From: Pyropia yezoensis
Taxonomy: Eukaryota; Rhodophyta; Bangiophyceae; Bangiales; Bangiaceae
Reading direction: 5' to 3'
Assembly: GCA_009829735.1 (NCBI GenBank)
Contig: CM020619.1
Span: forward strand, 20,031,816 to 20,095,815
DNA: 64,000 nt
The notes below the pieces were generated by a model. The model saw only the letters and a program-made list of their open reading frames with translations. It did no database searches and was not told the DNA's origin. Each line of letters begins with the position of its first letter. Position 1 is the stretch's first letter. Made by a program: the position numbers and the translations under genes. This document shows, piece by piece, positions 42,801 through 52,406 of this stretch.

Positions 42801-45800
42801 GAAAGGCCGACGGGACGAAGAGAGGACAGAAAGCTATCATGAGGGACCAGACGCTACAAGGGAGCCACGTTAACGTGGCTCAGGTATACGCGAGCGTAGA
42901 GCCGACGACTCTGCGGCTGGCCAAGCGGACTCGCTTCGAGCAATTATCGGAGACCGTCCTCCCGGTTAACTGTGACCTCGCAGGCATCTGCAGAGTCCAG
43001 TCCAACCTACGGACCGATAAGCGCCATGGGTTGACCATGGCCAACGGAATCGTAGATCTCCCAGCGGGTGAATCATCACTGCTCGTGATGGTGAACTATC
43101 GCCGTAAGGCAGTCACCCTTGAGAAAGGGACTATCCTCGGCGTCTCCGAGCTCTACGAAGGAGACATCCTTACCCCTGACAAAGAAGGTCAAGTGGAACC
43201 ACTTGTGGTACTGGCGGTCGCCGAGACCACCAAGCTGCAGCAACCCGATGACGGGAAGCCGAACCCATCACCAGCTCCGGCGGACATTCCGCCAAAGGAC
43301 CAAGCAGCCTTGAAGGCACTGGCCGAGGCTGACCTCGATCATCTTCCCCTTTCGGTAGCTGAAGGGGTACGACGGATGTTAAGAAAGCATGACGTCATGT
43401 GGACCGGAGGGGCGCTGGGTACCATTGGGGCAGCCCAACACCGCATAGACCTGGTACCAGGCGCCCGACCAGCGCAATCGCAACCGCATCGCGCGGGACC
43501 TATGCAACGAGAGATCGTTGATGGAGAAGTGAAGAGGATGAGCGAAGCTAAGGTGATCCGACCTTCGATGTCGGAGTGGAGCGCCCCAGTCGTTATCGTA
43601 CCGAAGAAGGATCAAACCCCTCGGCTATGCATCGATTCTCGACGCCTGAACTTGGTTACCAAGAAGGACTCATACCCCTTATCAAGGATGGATGAATGCA
43701 TCGACTCCCTGGGGGCAGCCACAGTGTTTACCATTATCGACTGCAATGCCGGGTACTAGCAGATCCCAGTTGCAGAGGAGGACATCCCCATGACGGCGTT
43801 CGTCTGTCACAGTGGAGTGTACGAGTTCCTAAGGATGCCCTTCGGATTTTCCAACGAACCCGCCACATTCCAGCGGGCCATCGACACTATATTGTCGGGA
43901 GTGAAGTGGCGTAACTGCCTAGTGTACCTCGATGACGTCATCGTCTTCTCGCGTAACATGGATGACCATGTGCAACATGTCGACGAGGTACTCACCCTCT
44001 TGCGGAACGCCGGGGTAACCCTGCGCCTTAAGAAGTGCGCCTTCTTTCAGCAGACCGTCGAGTATCTGGGTCACCAGATCACACCAGGTAAACTGGGAGT
44101 GCTCGAAGCTAATACCCGGGCACTCCGGGATGGGCGATACCCGGCCACCCAGACACAGCTGAAAAGCTTTCTGGGGATGTGCAACGTATACCGACGGTTC
44201 GTCAAGGACATTGCTCGTATAGCCAAACCGTTAACGGTTCTGACGAGCAGCGCTTTGCGAAAAGTACTCCAACGTCCCTCGCCGAGCGAGGGAGAGGCGT
44301 TCGAGCTGCTCAAGCAAGCTCTGCTAGCCCCACCGGTGCTTGCGTTGCCGCATAGATGCGGGACCTTCGTCATCGACGTCGATGCCTGCGATACCCAAGT
44401 GAGACGCACCCTGCTACAGGGAGAGACAATCATCGGTAACGATAATGCTATCCCGGACCTACATCCGGTGGGGTACTTCAGCCGGACACTCAACCCGGCT
44501 GAGCGGAACTATAGTGCCACCGAGTGCGAGTGCCTCGGAGTCATATGGGCAGTGCAACTGCTCCGGCCATACCTGGAAGGATCCAGGTTCATCGTGAGGT
44601 CCGACCACGAACCTTTACGATGGCTTCTCATCCTTGGTGACAAGGATTCCGACAGCCATGGACGGCTAGCCCGGTGGAGGCTCAAGATGGCCGAGCACGA
44701 CTACCGGACCATATATACGGCCGGCGCTACCCATCATCTGGGAGACGAGCTGTCGCGACTCAATACACCAAGCGGGGATACTCGACAAGTGGACGAGGAC
44801 ATCCCGGTGGTCCCGGTGTGCATGGTGGGTAACACCACCCAGGGTATGGTTGACCATACGATGGCACACCTGGCGTGCCCATTTACCCTCGCGGACTTCC
44901 GCGAGGCACAGGCCAATGACGAGGACTGTAAGCGCCATCGCGCTAACCTCCTGGCCGGCACGGCCGGCATCTTCTCCGAGAATGAGGACGGAGTCATATA
45001 CCGACGGGCACCCGCCGATGGACGGCATCAGGTCGTGGCTCCCGTGTCCTTACGACAAGCCGTCATGGAACGAGAACACGCGAACCCCACAGCCGGATAC
45101 CCGGGGGGTTCGCGCATGTTCGCAGCAATGCGGAGGTTCTTCTACTGGCCAGCAATGGCCGTCGACGTGGTCGACCACGTGCGGGGATGCCATCCGTGTG
45201 CATGGAATCGTATGAGTCTTCATAGGCGGGCAGCCGCTATGAAACTGTTCCCACCCGATGGGCCCAACGAGCAAGTTGCTATCGACATACTCGGGCCACT
45301 TCCGGTAACGAAAGAAGGGAACAGGTACATCCTGGTCATGTCGGACCGCTTTACTAAGCTGTCACGAGCAGTAGCCATCCCGAACGACACGGCCTACACG
45401 ATCATGAACGCGGTGGTTGACCACTGGATCAGTGCTTACGGAGTACTGAAGCAACTCCTCTGCGACAACGGAGCAAACCTTACGTCAGCATTCTGCACTA
45501 AGGTTATGGGCTTGTTCGGTATCGAACCACGTCGGCCATCCGACTACCACCTGCAGTCCGACGGGCAGGTGGAGCGGTTCAACCGCACCATCGTCAAGAT
45601 GCTCCAATGCTACGTGGCGGAACACTTGAACACGTGGGACAGGCTTCTGTCCGTATTGACCCTGGCATACAATGCCAGGCCCCACCGAAATACCAACATT
45701 GCTCACCTAGAGTGGGTCATGCCAATAGGCGTCGGTAACCTGACGCTGCCACCGGGCAGATGCACTCGGTATGCCATACCGAAGGGCCGACCGGCCGAAC

Positions 45801-45835
45801 GGATCCAATTAGCTTGGTTGGTCAAGCCATCGTAG
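42740..45835 (+). pseudogene. X pol: reverse transcriptase, RNase H, integrase (one nonsense codon)
   Basis: One frame runs from the linker through reverse transcriptase, RNase H and integrase. It is broken only by TAG at 43757-43759, where Trp of GYWQIP is expected. YLDD is at 43925-43936. Integrase D, D, E residues are intact; the second zinc His is Tyr (GYPG). TAG at 45833-45835 ends pol just before ATG 45836 of the GPY/chromodomain part, exactly as in Y. About 219 bp present in E2 (21321-21540) are absent here, in frame. Confidence 0.88.
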
Positions 45836-46354
45836 ATGAAACCTAAGCTCATGGGTGCCCTTGGCCGTTCACAACTTCGATACAAGAAAAACTTCGACGC
45901 CCGATTACGGGTACGCAACGCAACCCTGGTAACAGGTGACTGGGTCTACATCATACACCAGAAGTTCGGAGGGCACGAGCTTATGCAACCGGTCAAAGTA
46001 CCGTACCAGATCCTACACAGAGATAATCACTCTGTAATCCTGCACTCCGATACGGGGACACAACGCATCGATCTCAACGATGTGACACCTGCTCCGAAGC
46101 CGGGACAGCCTCAGCCGGTACCGGCTGGGTTGCTACATGAAGCGCTAACTACCCGCCGGTCAGACGACCCGGTGGGGCCGGATGGGACTCCATACCAAGT
46201 AGAGAGCGTGGTCGGACACACCGACCCGGACCTACAAGGACCTTGGTACGTCAAAGTGATGTGGGTCGGATACGACTCCCCCACCTGGGAACAGGCGGCG
46301 AATATACACCGCCAACTTCTCATGCCTTACATGTGGCGACGACGCCTACTGTAA
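45836..46354 (+). CDS. X GPY/F-chromodomain module
   Basis: 172 codons, open throughout, and the only copy in which the two parts stay in one frame: GDWVYIIHQKFGG, VKVPYQILHRDNHSVIL (Gly of GPY replaced by Val), TQRIDLNDVTPAPKPG, then the chromodomain-like VKVMWVGYDSPTWEQAANIH and MWRRRLL-stop. In relatives this is the C-terminus of integrase. Here it is separated from the integrase core by a TAG followed directly by its own ATG, so it would need read-through or independent initiation. Confidence 0.72.
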   Translation: MKPKLMGALGRSQLRYKKNFDARLRVRNATLVTGDWVYIIHQKFGGHELMQPVKVPYQILHRDNHSVILHSDTGTQRIDLNDVTPAPKPGQPQPVPAGLLHEALTTRRSDDPVGPDGTPYQVESVVGHTDPDLQGPWYVKVMWVGYDSPTWEQAANIHRQLLMPYMWRRRLL

Positions 46355-46803
46355 CAACCCAGCCGACACCGACTTCGGCTGTTGGGGGGTGAGGCTTATA
46401 CCTACTAAGTAGGGTGTCACATGACTTCGGCAAGACTTAGGCTCACTAAGTCGGAGCGGACTTACGCAAACTAAGTGGGCTACTGACTTTCACAAGTTTT
46501 ACTTGAAGGAGATGAGTAACTTCGATAACTTCGAAGTAATCCGAGGCTTACACCAAGGTAAACCTTCAGCCATGGGGCAAGTGCCGGACCGAGGAAGGTT
46601 GACCTGCACGAGAGTTACCCAACCAGGATGGGTTGGGGGCGGAAGAAAAACCAAGCCAAGCAACTGCCAAGGCAGACGGTGTACTCCCCATAGGCAGCCA
46701 TCGGTATCATGAAAACGCCCCAGCGGGGGATGAGTTTATACTCGCGACTACCCGGCCACCATAAGGGCCACGGGGTCCCTCTCCCTCACACCAACAGCAC
46801 TCC
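46355..46803. promoter_or_regulatory. X conserved convergent spacer
   Basis: No gene is seen. It keeps the three ACTAAGT motifs and surrounding text of 23797-24246 almost unchanged. Confidence 0.6.
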
Positions 46804-49166
46804 TCAGTGGGTAGACCCGCTGCCCGAAGGAGGCCACTCACGCGTAGACGCGTACACCTCCATGCTCCACCGGTCGGCAATCTCGCGACTGTCAATCGCC
46901 CGAGTTACCTCGGTGCATAGCTCGACGAGGGTGCTGCGGCCAGCCCCCACTTCATCCAGAGCTGTCTGGAGGCGGTCCAGCGCACCACCATAGCAACGAG
47001 CGGAACCAGCCAGCGCCGCACCTGGGAGCATGTCCCCGCGGCTAGCAGAGAGACCCTCCCGCAGCTCGCGGGTAATGAGGGCGTCAACGCCCTCATATCA
47101 TAGACGGGGACCCCCGTCAGGCACGACTGGGACGGAAGGTTACACTGGCGCAGCCAGAGGGGCCACAGGAACCGGCACGGCTACCACCGGAGCCGGTAGC
47201 GCCTGATACGAGGCCCGGTAGGACCCCACTGAAGGGGCTTCACCGTAAACCCGGCGGGACTCCGCCCGGCGACGGGACACCTCACGCTCCCCACCCGTAG
47301 AGTCCCACTTTCGGGGACGATGGCCAACTCCCACCGGTATCGGGTTACCGAACCACGGGGCGAGGACCTGAGGAGGGTCATGGATGCCATGGGAATACCC
47401 AGGTCAGGAACAGCCTCGGTGGACACCCACCCACGGCAACTGGGCTCACCCGGCTGAGTACGCCGGATGCGCAACGAGGGACGATGCAAGGGGGCAGCCC
47501 CAGCCTGCGGTTCCCGGTACGGGGGAAGGGTCAACACCCCAGCCCAGTTCACGGCGTCGTGAACGGCCGGGAGGGCCTTGAACTCCCAGGCCAAGCCGGT
47601 CTTGGCAGCAATCATGTCTACGCCCAGCTGCCCCATGTGCCGACGGACACCCGTCGGAAGATGAAACAGCCGCCCCTGCCGACGGACTGACAGCAGGAAG
47701 GAGGAAGCCTGCCCGTGGGTAACCTCGAGAGTAAAGGTCCCCTACAGCGCGGAAACAGGCCGGGAGGCTAACACACTACCGAAGTATCGGAGACAGGAGC
47801 CGGTGTCGAGCGGGAACGCCGGGGCGGTTTCCCACTTCTCCTGCCACAGAGGCGGGCGCACGGGAGTGTACACCAGCGCGCGTCCGTTACCGGTCTGCAA
47901 CGCACACGTTATATCGGTGCGGAACGCATCCGCCATGACACCATAGATGCGATGCCAGCTCGACGCCGACTTCAGCCCCGCCATGGGCGGGTACGGAGCC
48001 GTCATTGTCAGATACGGGGATACCCCCGGGAAGTACTCAAACCCGGGATACCGGCCGGTATCGGCCACCGTCTGCCCGAACGCCGCAGAAGCCACCGCAG
48101 ACGCAACCCCCCGAGCACTAGCCGGGTAGTCAACCTCCCGCGGCAACGCGGGGGCAACCAAGTCGCATATTCCGAAGGCGGGGTCGAGAAAGACTTCACC
48201 CCGTCCCACCCGGGTGCGCCAGAGCTGCGCATGCCGGTCGTCTTGCTGACTCAGGATCCAATGATGCTCCACCCAGACCGCATTCGGCTGGTTGACCAGC
48301 CGCACCTACTCCCGCTCCCAACTCGGGTCCAACTTGACGCGCCGAAAGGGTCCTCCACGGTGGCTCGGAGGGTAGAAGTCCACCCGCATCCGCCCAGCGG
48401 AGTCCATGGACTCCTGCACGGTGAGGCCTCGAGCCCGAGGCACCAAGTCGGACATCGACATAGAGAGTTGACCCGCCACCAAGGCGACGCCGCCACCCAG
48501 CGGGGCAACCCGGGCGGGCCCAGGAAGAATCGGTGGCGCCGGGGGAAGCCCCACCAGCAGATGGGCCGGTGCCGCAGGCGCACTGGGCCGAGGAAGAAGA
48601 AGAAGGGCGGGCGCCCTCCCAAAGTAGCTCCCGGAGTCCACTGCCATCGGGGAAGACACGTCTTGACCACCTGTCCCCCGCGACACCGTGGGCAGAGCGT
48701 CGCCGCCACCCGGGCCTGACGAAGGCACAACGGGGACGGCGGGGGTACACCCGTTAACCACCTGCGCGGACGCACCACCACCCGGGCGGGAACCCGCACC
48801 GTCTTGACCCGCCGTCCCGGACGGGGCGCCGCCACGACCGTCCAAAGCACCGGCTGCACCGTCTTGGAGTAGAGCCGCGCCAGCACCGGCGACAGGAGCC
48901 ATCCGGGCCGCCGGAGGAGTAGGTGTGGAAGCCGCCACACGCGGTTGCCCGCCCCCCGACGGAGCCGTCGTGCCGCTGCACACGGACGACAACCCGCCCG
49001 GCGCGCCTTCCGCAGCCACACGAACGGTCACCCGATCGTCGTCGTCCGACGAGCTCGCCAGGAAGCACTCGGCAGCGGTGGCGGAGACGGGAACGTCGTC
49101 CTGCATCACCTCCTCCTCCCCAAGCAGGAGGTCATCCTCGACCGCGGGCACCTGGGGGTCCGACAT
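46804..49166 (-). pseudogene. X opposite-strand accessory gene, nearly full length
   Basis: Minus strand from ATG 49166 (MSDPQVPAVEDDLLL) to the stop at 46804, about 787 codons. The N-terminal third is acidic, then Ala/Gly/Pro-rich (disordered). The middle has WVEHHWILSQQDDRHAQLWR, YPGFEYFPGVSPYL and YPPMAGLKSASSWHRIYGV. Next comes LRYFGSV, then LSVRRQGRLFHLPTGVRRH, TQPGEPSCRGW and a basic stretch. The C-terminal motif STLVELCTEVTRAI-ASTREW ends it. In-frame TAG codons lie just after WERE (48306-48308; Leu in Y) and at 47742-47744, with a frameshift near 47400 and another between about 47150 and 47040. No known domain, signal peptide or membrane segment was seen. Position and convergence with pol recall the antisense ORFs reported in some plant gypsy elements. 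Function unknown. Confidence 0.65.
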
Positions 49167-49271
49167 GGTGGAGCCAGGGTAGCAGGGGCGCCCCGTGCCA
49201 AAAAGACGCAGCCGGCTCGACCCGGTACAAAGAACGCTCGCGGACGAGCCAGGTAAGCGCGGGCACCCGCG

Positions 49272-49278
49272 CTTATAA
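49272..49278 (-). promoter_or_regulatory. Candidate TATA box of the X accessory gene
   Basis: TTATAAG on the minus strand, 106 bp before ATG 49166. Motif, distance and neighbouring bases match E2. Confidence 0.5.
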
Positions 49279-49740
49279 CCACACAGCTCAGCACGAGCGA
49301 TACGGCAGCGCGGGACGACCCGCGCCAACCGAGCTACGAGGTCGCTCCACCCAGGCACCTGGATCGGGGCCACGCCCCCCCTCACGGGGTAATCAAGGGG
49401 GGTCACCCCCAACCGCCCCCACGCAACGCGGGCAGCCCCTGCCCCCCACTCAATCGTTTACACGAGAGGGGCCCCCCTACCACCAGACGCCTGGTGGCAG
49501 ATCTGCTTGCACCATCCCTCGCGAAGGGGGGTCGTGAACAGAAACCCGCATCGGGAATTCAACGGTCCGGAAAACGGATCGTGTGTGTACCACACAAAGG
49601 GGGGTACCCCCCTCAGACATCCCCGAAAAGCGGTGTCTGTCGCGACAGGGCGCAAAGCCCCACCCGACTGGTAAGCGGTCGCGCGACCCACTTACATTCG
49701 GAAACCCGAATGGAACTCGACCCGAGGACGGGCCGAGTCT

Positions 49741-49750
49741 AAGGGGGGGA
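49741..49750 (+). promoter_or_regulatory. X polypurine tract
   Basis: AAGGGGGGGA two bases before the 3' LTR, as in E2. Confidence 0.78.
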
Positions 49751-49752
49751 TA

Positions 49753-50115
49753 CGTACCAATATGGATGACCGTATTGTGACCCTAATGTAGGGGGGACTA
49801 CTTCTAACCCTTCACTTTCAATTTGGGAGTCCGTATCGGTCACGGTATCCATAAGTTACGTATGACCATAGGGATTTGCACCTTGGGGTGGAGGGTAGTT
49901 AGTAGTGTCTCCGAGGGTTTATGACGAGGGGGCCGGCGGCGAATCCACCGCCGGCCATGGTAGAACAACAGACCCCTCCCATTTGGGCTCCCATCTTGGT
50001 CCCGTGGCTTGCGCTCCAAGGACAGCAACCTTGGCCTCCCGGTGACGTTGGTGCCGATCCCCCTTGGTGAGTGTTCCCTGAGAGTGGACGTGCAGCGGAT
50101 TCCTATTGTGCTACA
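49753..50115 (+). repeat. X/Y 3' LTR (recombinant by inference)
   Basis: 363 bp. The start is CGTACCA instead of TGTAGCA; the end TGCTACA is intact. It directly abuts CTTCC at 50116. By the inversion model it is the product of recombination between the Y and X 3' LTRs. Confidence 0.82.
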
Positions 50116-50356
50116 CTTCCGTGATGAGTTCCCCGATGGTGACCCGCAGCGACAGCGCTGCGGTCGTACGCATGAGACGACCATTCGCATCCTTGATCGT
50201 GGGTCCCCGAGTGACTCTGACTCGCGGGAGCCACTTGTCCGGGAGTGTGTCCTTCCGGATCAGGTTCGGTCCAGCCCCTGTATCCAGTACCGGGTAATAC
50301 GATCGTGTCGACTGGGGGTCGACCCCCAGTGTGGCTAATACCTTGAAGTTCTCCAA
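50116..50356 (-). pseudogene. X protease, N-terminal half
   Basis: ENFKVLATLGVDPQ, then the active site VLDTGAGPNLI at about 50263-50298, ending VTIGELITEV at the cut. The continuation is at 42690 on the plus strand. Confidence 0.82.
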
Positions 50357-50628
50357 GGTGAACAGTACGTGGCCTACACCAATATCCGGTGTAGCTCAGG
50401 CATCCTGGACAGGGCCCTTGTCTGGTTCAACGTGACGGGGCTTCCCGTCCTCGCCTCCCTTCCTTGGAGGGTGTTCATCAATCCCCTGACGCCGTGTCGT
50501 CGGGGCCGGAAGATGTACCCGCGGATTGATGCGGCGTCGGCTCAACCGCGCTCTCCGTGGGGCTTTCCCCGCGGCAGTCCGGGGTGGCTTGCTACGGTTG
50601 CCCCAGCGACGCCGTGTCGTCCTTCCTC

Positions 50629-51636
50629 TTACTCGCTTCCCACGCTTGGCCGGGTACTGTCTTCCGGGATATCCGGGAGAGGAGGTGCCTCCTCGACTGT
50701 CAGTGCTCCTCTTGGAGCTTGCTGCCTACCCGGTGGCGGTGCTCTGGCGGGATACCCCCCGATGGATGCCTTGCGTTGCGCCGCTGCCGGTCGAGACTCC
50801 TCCAGGATGAGCGGGCATGAGGACACCCAGTGCTGGGGGTCTCCGCACAACATACATCCGGAAGTGCCGGCCGTCCCGGCCATCCGCGTCGGGTTGGCTC
50901 CATAGGTCCGGTTGCCTGCCTCGGGCGCCCGAGTGCCTGCCGCTTGGTAGGCCTTGGGTCCCGGTGCCTTACGGAGCATGGACTCCCCCAACCGGTTGGT
51001 CCTACCCGCGATGTGCGGAGGTGCCACCGTGCGCACCGCCCATGTCGGCAGGGTTGGTGGGGGTTACCGGTAACGGGGGCTTACCCCGTAGTCCGTACGT
51101 ACGGGACGCGCCGACCCGCTCCCTCGTTGACCTGGAACTGGGTCCCAGCCGGGGCGATGTACGCTACCGTACCTTGCTCATCAATAACCGGCGTCGCCGG
51201 TAGCAACAGCTGGCCTTGTGGTCGACAAGAGGTTCATCCTCACCCGTCGGGGCATACTCGGTCGCCACCACTACTGGTGCGGCCTTAAGTTCCACCTTCT
51301 CCTGCCTCGGTACCGGGGAAAGACTGGGTTTGCCTCCGTCAGCTTGGGCTTCGGGGCCGGAGCACACTTCGGGTGTAGCACCCGGTAGGCGTCCCCCAGG
51401 GACTTGCACATGTGCATCAGTCGACTGAAGTTCGTCCGAGCCGTATTGGCTCTCCGTGCGGATATCCGCACGTAGTTGGGTACTCCTGCGAACAGGATGG
51501 ACCGAAGCTCCCCTTCGCCGAGGAGCTTCCCCAGCTCGTAGTCGAGCTCTTGGATCCGACGTCCAAACATCTCCTCATCCTCCCAGGACTGGGCGGTGGC
51601 GGTGCCAAGGGCCCGGTAGTGGTCTTTGCACTTGTC
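50629..51636 (-). pseudogene. X gag, C-terminal part
   Basis: The capsid end (DKCKDHYRALGTATAQSWEDE, FAGVPNYVRISARRAN) begins at the Z insertion. A frameshift follows near 51340 (HPKCAPAPKPKLTE reads in an altered frame). The zinc knuckle CMLCGDPQHWVSSC is intact at about 50815-50860, and the frame ends SVGSE-stop at 50629. Confidence 0.8.
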
Positions 51637-51641
51637 CTCAC
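51637..51641. repeat. Z target duplication CTCAC, left copy
   Basis: CTCAC immediately before the Z LTR. The partner is at 59019-59023. Element Y has the uninterrupted sequence CCTCACTGAGG at the same gag position (about 40930). Confidence 0.82.
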
Positions 51642-52110
51642 TGTGGCAAAACCCACTCGCACACGCGACACCCAAGTTCGGGCGGTGCGCAAGGGCTGCC
51701 TCCCGTGTCGGGGGAACCGGAAGAAGTGCAAGTCGCACACACTCTGTCCCTGTTGTGGGGCAATCCCCCGACGAACAAACAAGAAGATGGTGTGTGGGCC
51801 AACAGTTTCTTGGTCGGGACGGGGAAGCGAGGCCAAGCCCCGCTGTCCCTCCCCTTATCCCCCCAGGGTCCCCTCAGAATCTCGCCACTCAGAATCTCCC
51901 ACCCCAGCACCTGCCCACCGGGCCACACGAAGATTCAAGACAATAAATGCAGAAAACCCTCAAATCCAAGTTGGACTTACTACTAAGCTAACTATCCCAA
52001 ACTTAGGGAATAAGGACCCAAATGCAGGGGGAGGAACGGGTCAGGCTAGTGGCCTGCCGCCCCTTGCAAGGCACGTGTTGCCCCCCTACCTGGGGGTCAA
52101 TACTGCCACA
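51642..52110 (-). repeat. Z 3' LTR
   Basis: 469 bp, plus-strand TGTGGCA to TGCCACA, a perfect 7-base terminal inverted repeat. Nearly identical to the right LTR, so Z is a fairly recent insertion. Confidence 0.92.
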
Positions 52111-52123
52111 CTCCCCCCTCCTC
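52111..52123 (-). promoter_or_regulatory. Z polypurine tract
   Basis: Minus strand GAGGAGGGGGGAG directly before the LTR; it confirms minus orientation. Confidence 0.75.
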
Positions 52124-52406
52124 AGTTCGGACCGTCCCGGTCGGCCCTGCGAGGGGGCGTAGAAACGCACATCGCGGCGTTGGGGGCGCGACTTGCTGTC
52201 CCCCTGGTACGTCTCGTGGACGTGGAGGCGGTCACGTTGACCGCCCCTCTCCTCAAGCTTGCCCACTTGGCAGCTTGCTCGTATCGGTACCAACCTCACC
52301 ACCACCAACACATCCTCTTTACCTTACCGTGGGCCGCCCCACGCTGCGGAGGCCACCCATCTACTCGCGATCCGAGCCCCCCTCAACTCGAGGTAGGTCT
52401 CTTGCA

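Larger units (their letters stand above)
42689..50115 (+). mobile_element. Gypsy element X, inverted 3' half
   Basis: Contains the C-terminal half of protease, complete pol, GPY/chromodomain, conserved spacer, opposite-strand accessory gene, polypurine tract and 3' LTR. The protease cut point matches, to the base, the cut point of the minus-strand half at 50116. The two pieces (42689-50115 plus, 50116-60703 minus) therefore belong to one element broken by the Y insertion and a later inversion. Confidence 0.8.

Noticed and set aside
46804-49166. Reading the opposite-strand accessory gene as an env gene
   Set aside because: It is on the opposite strand to pol and shows no signal peptide, membrane anchor or Cys-rich ectodomain.
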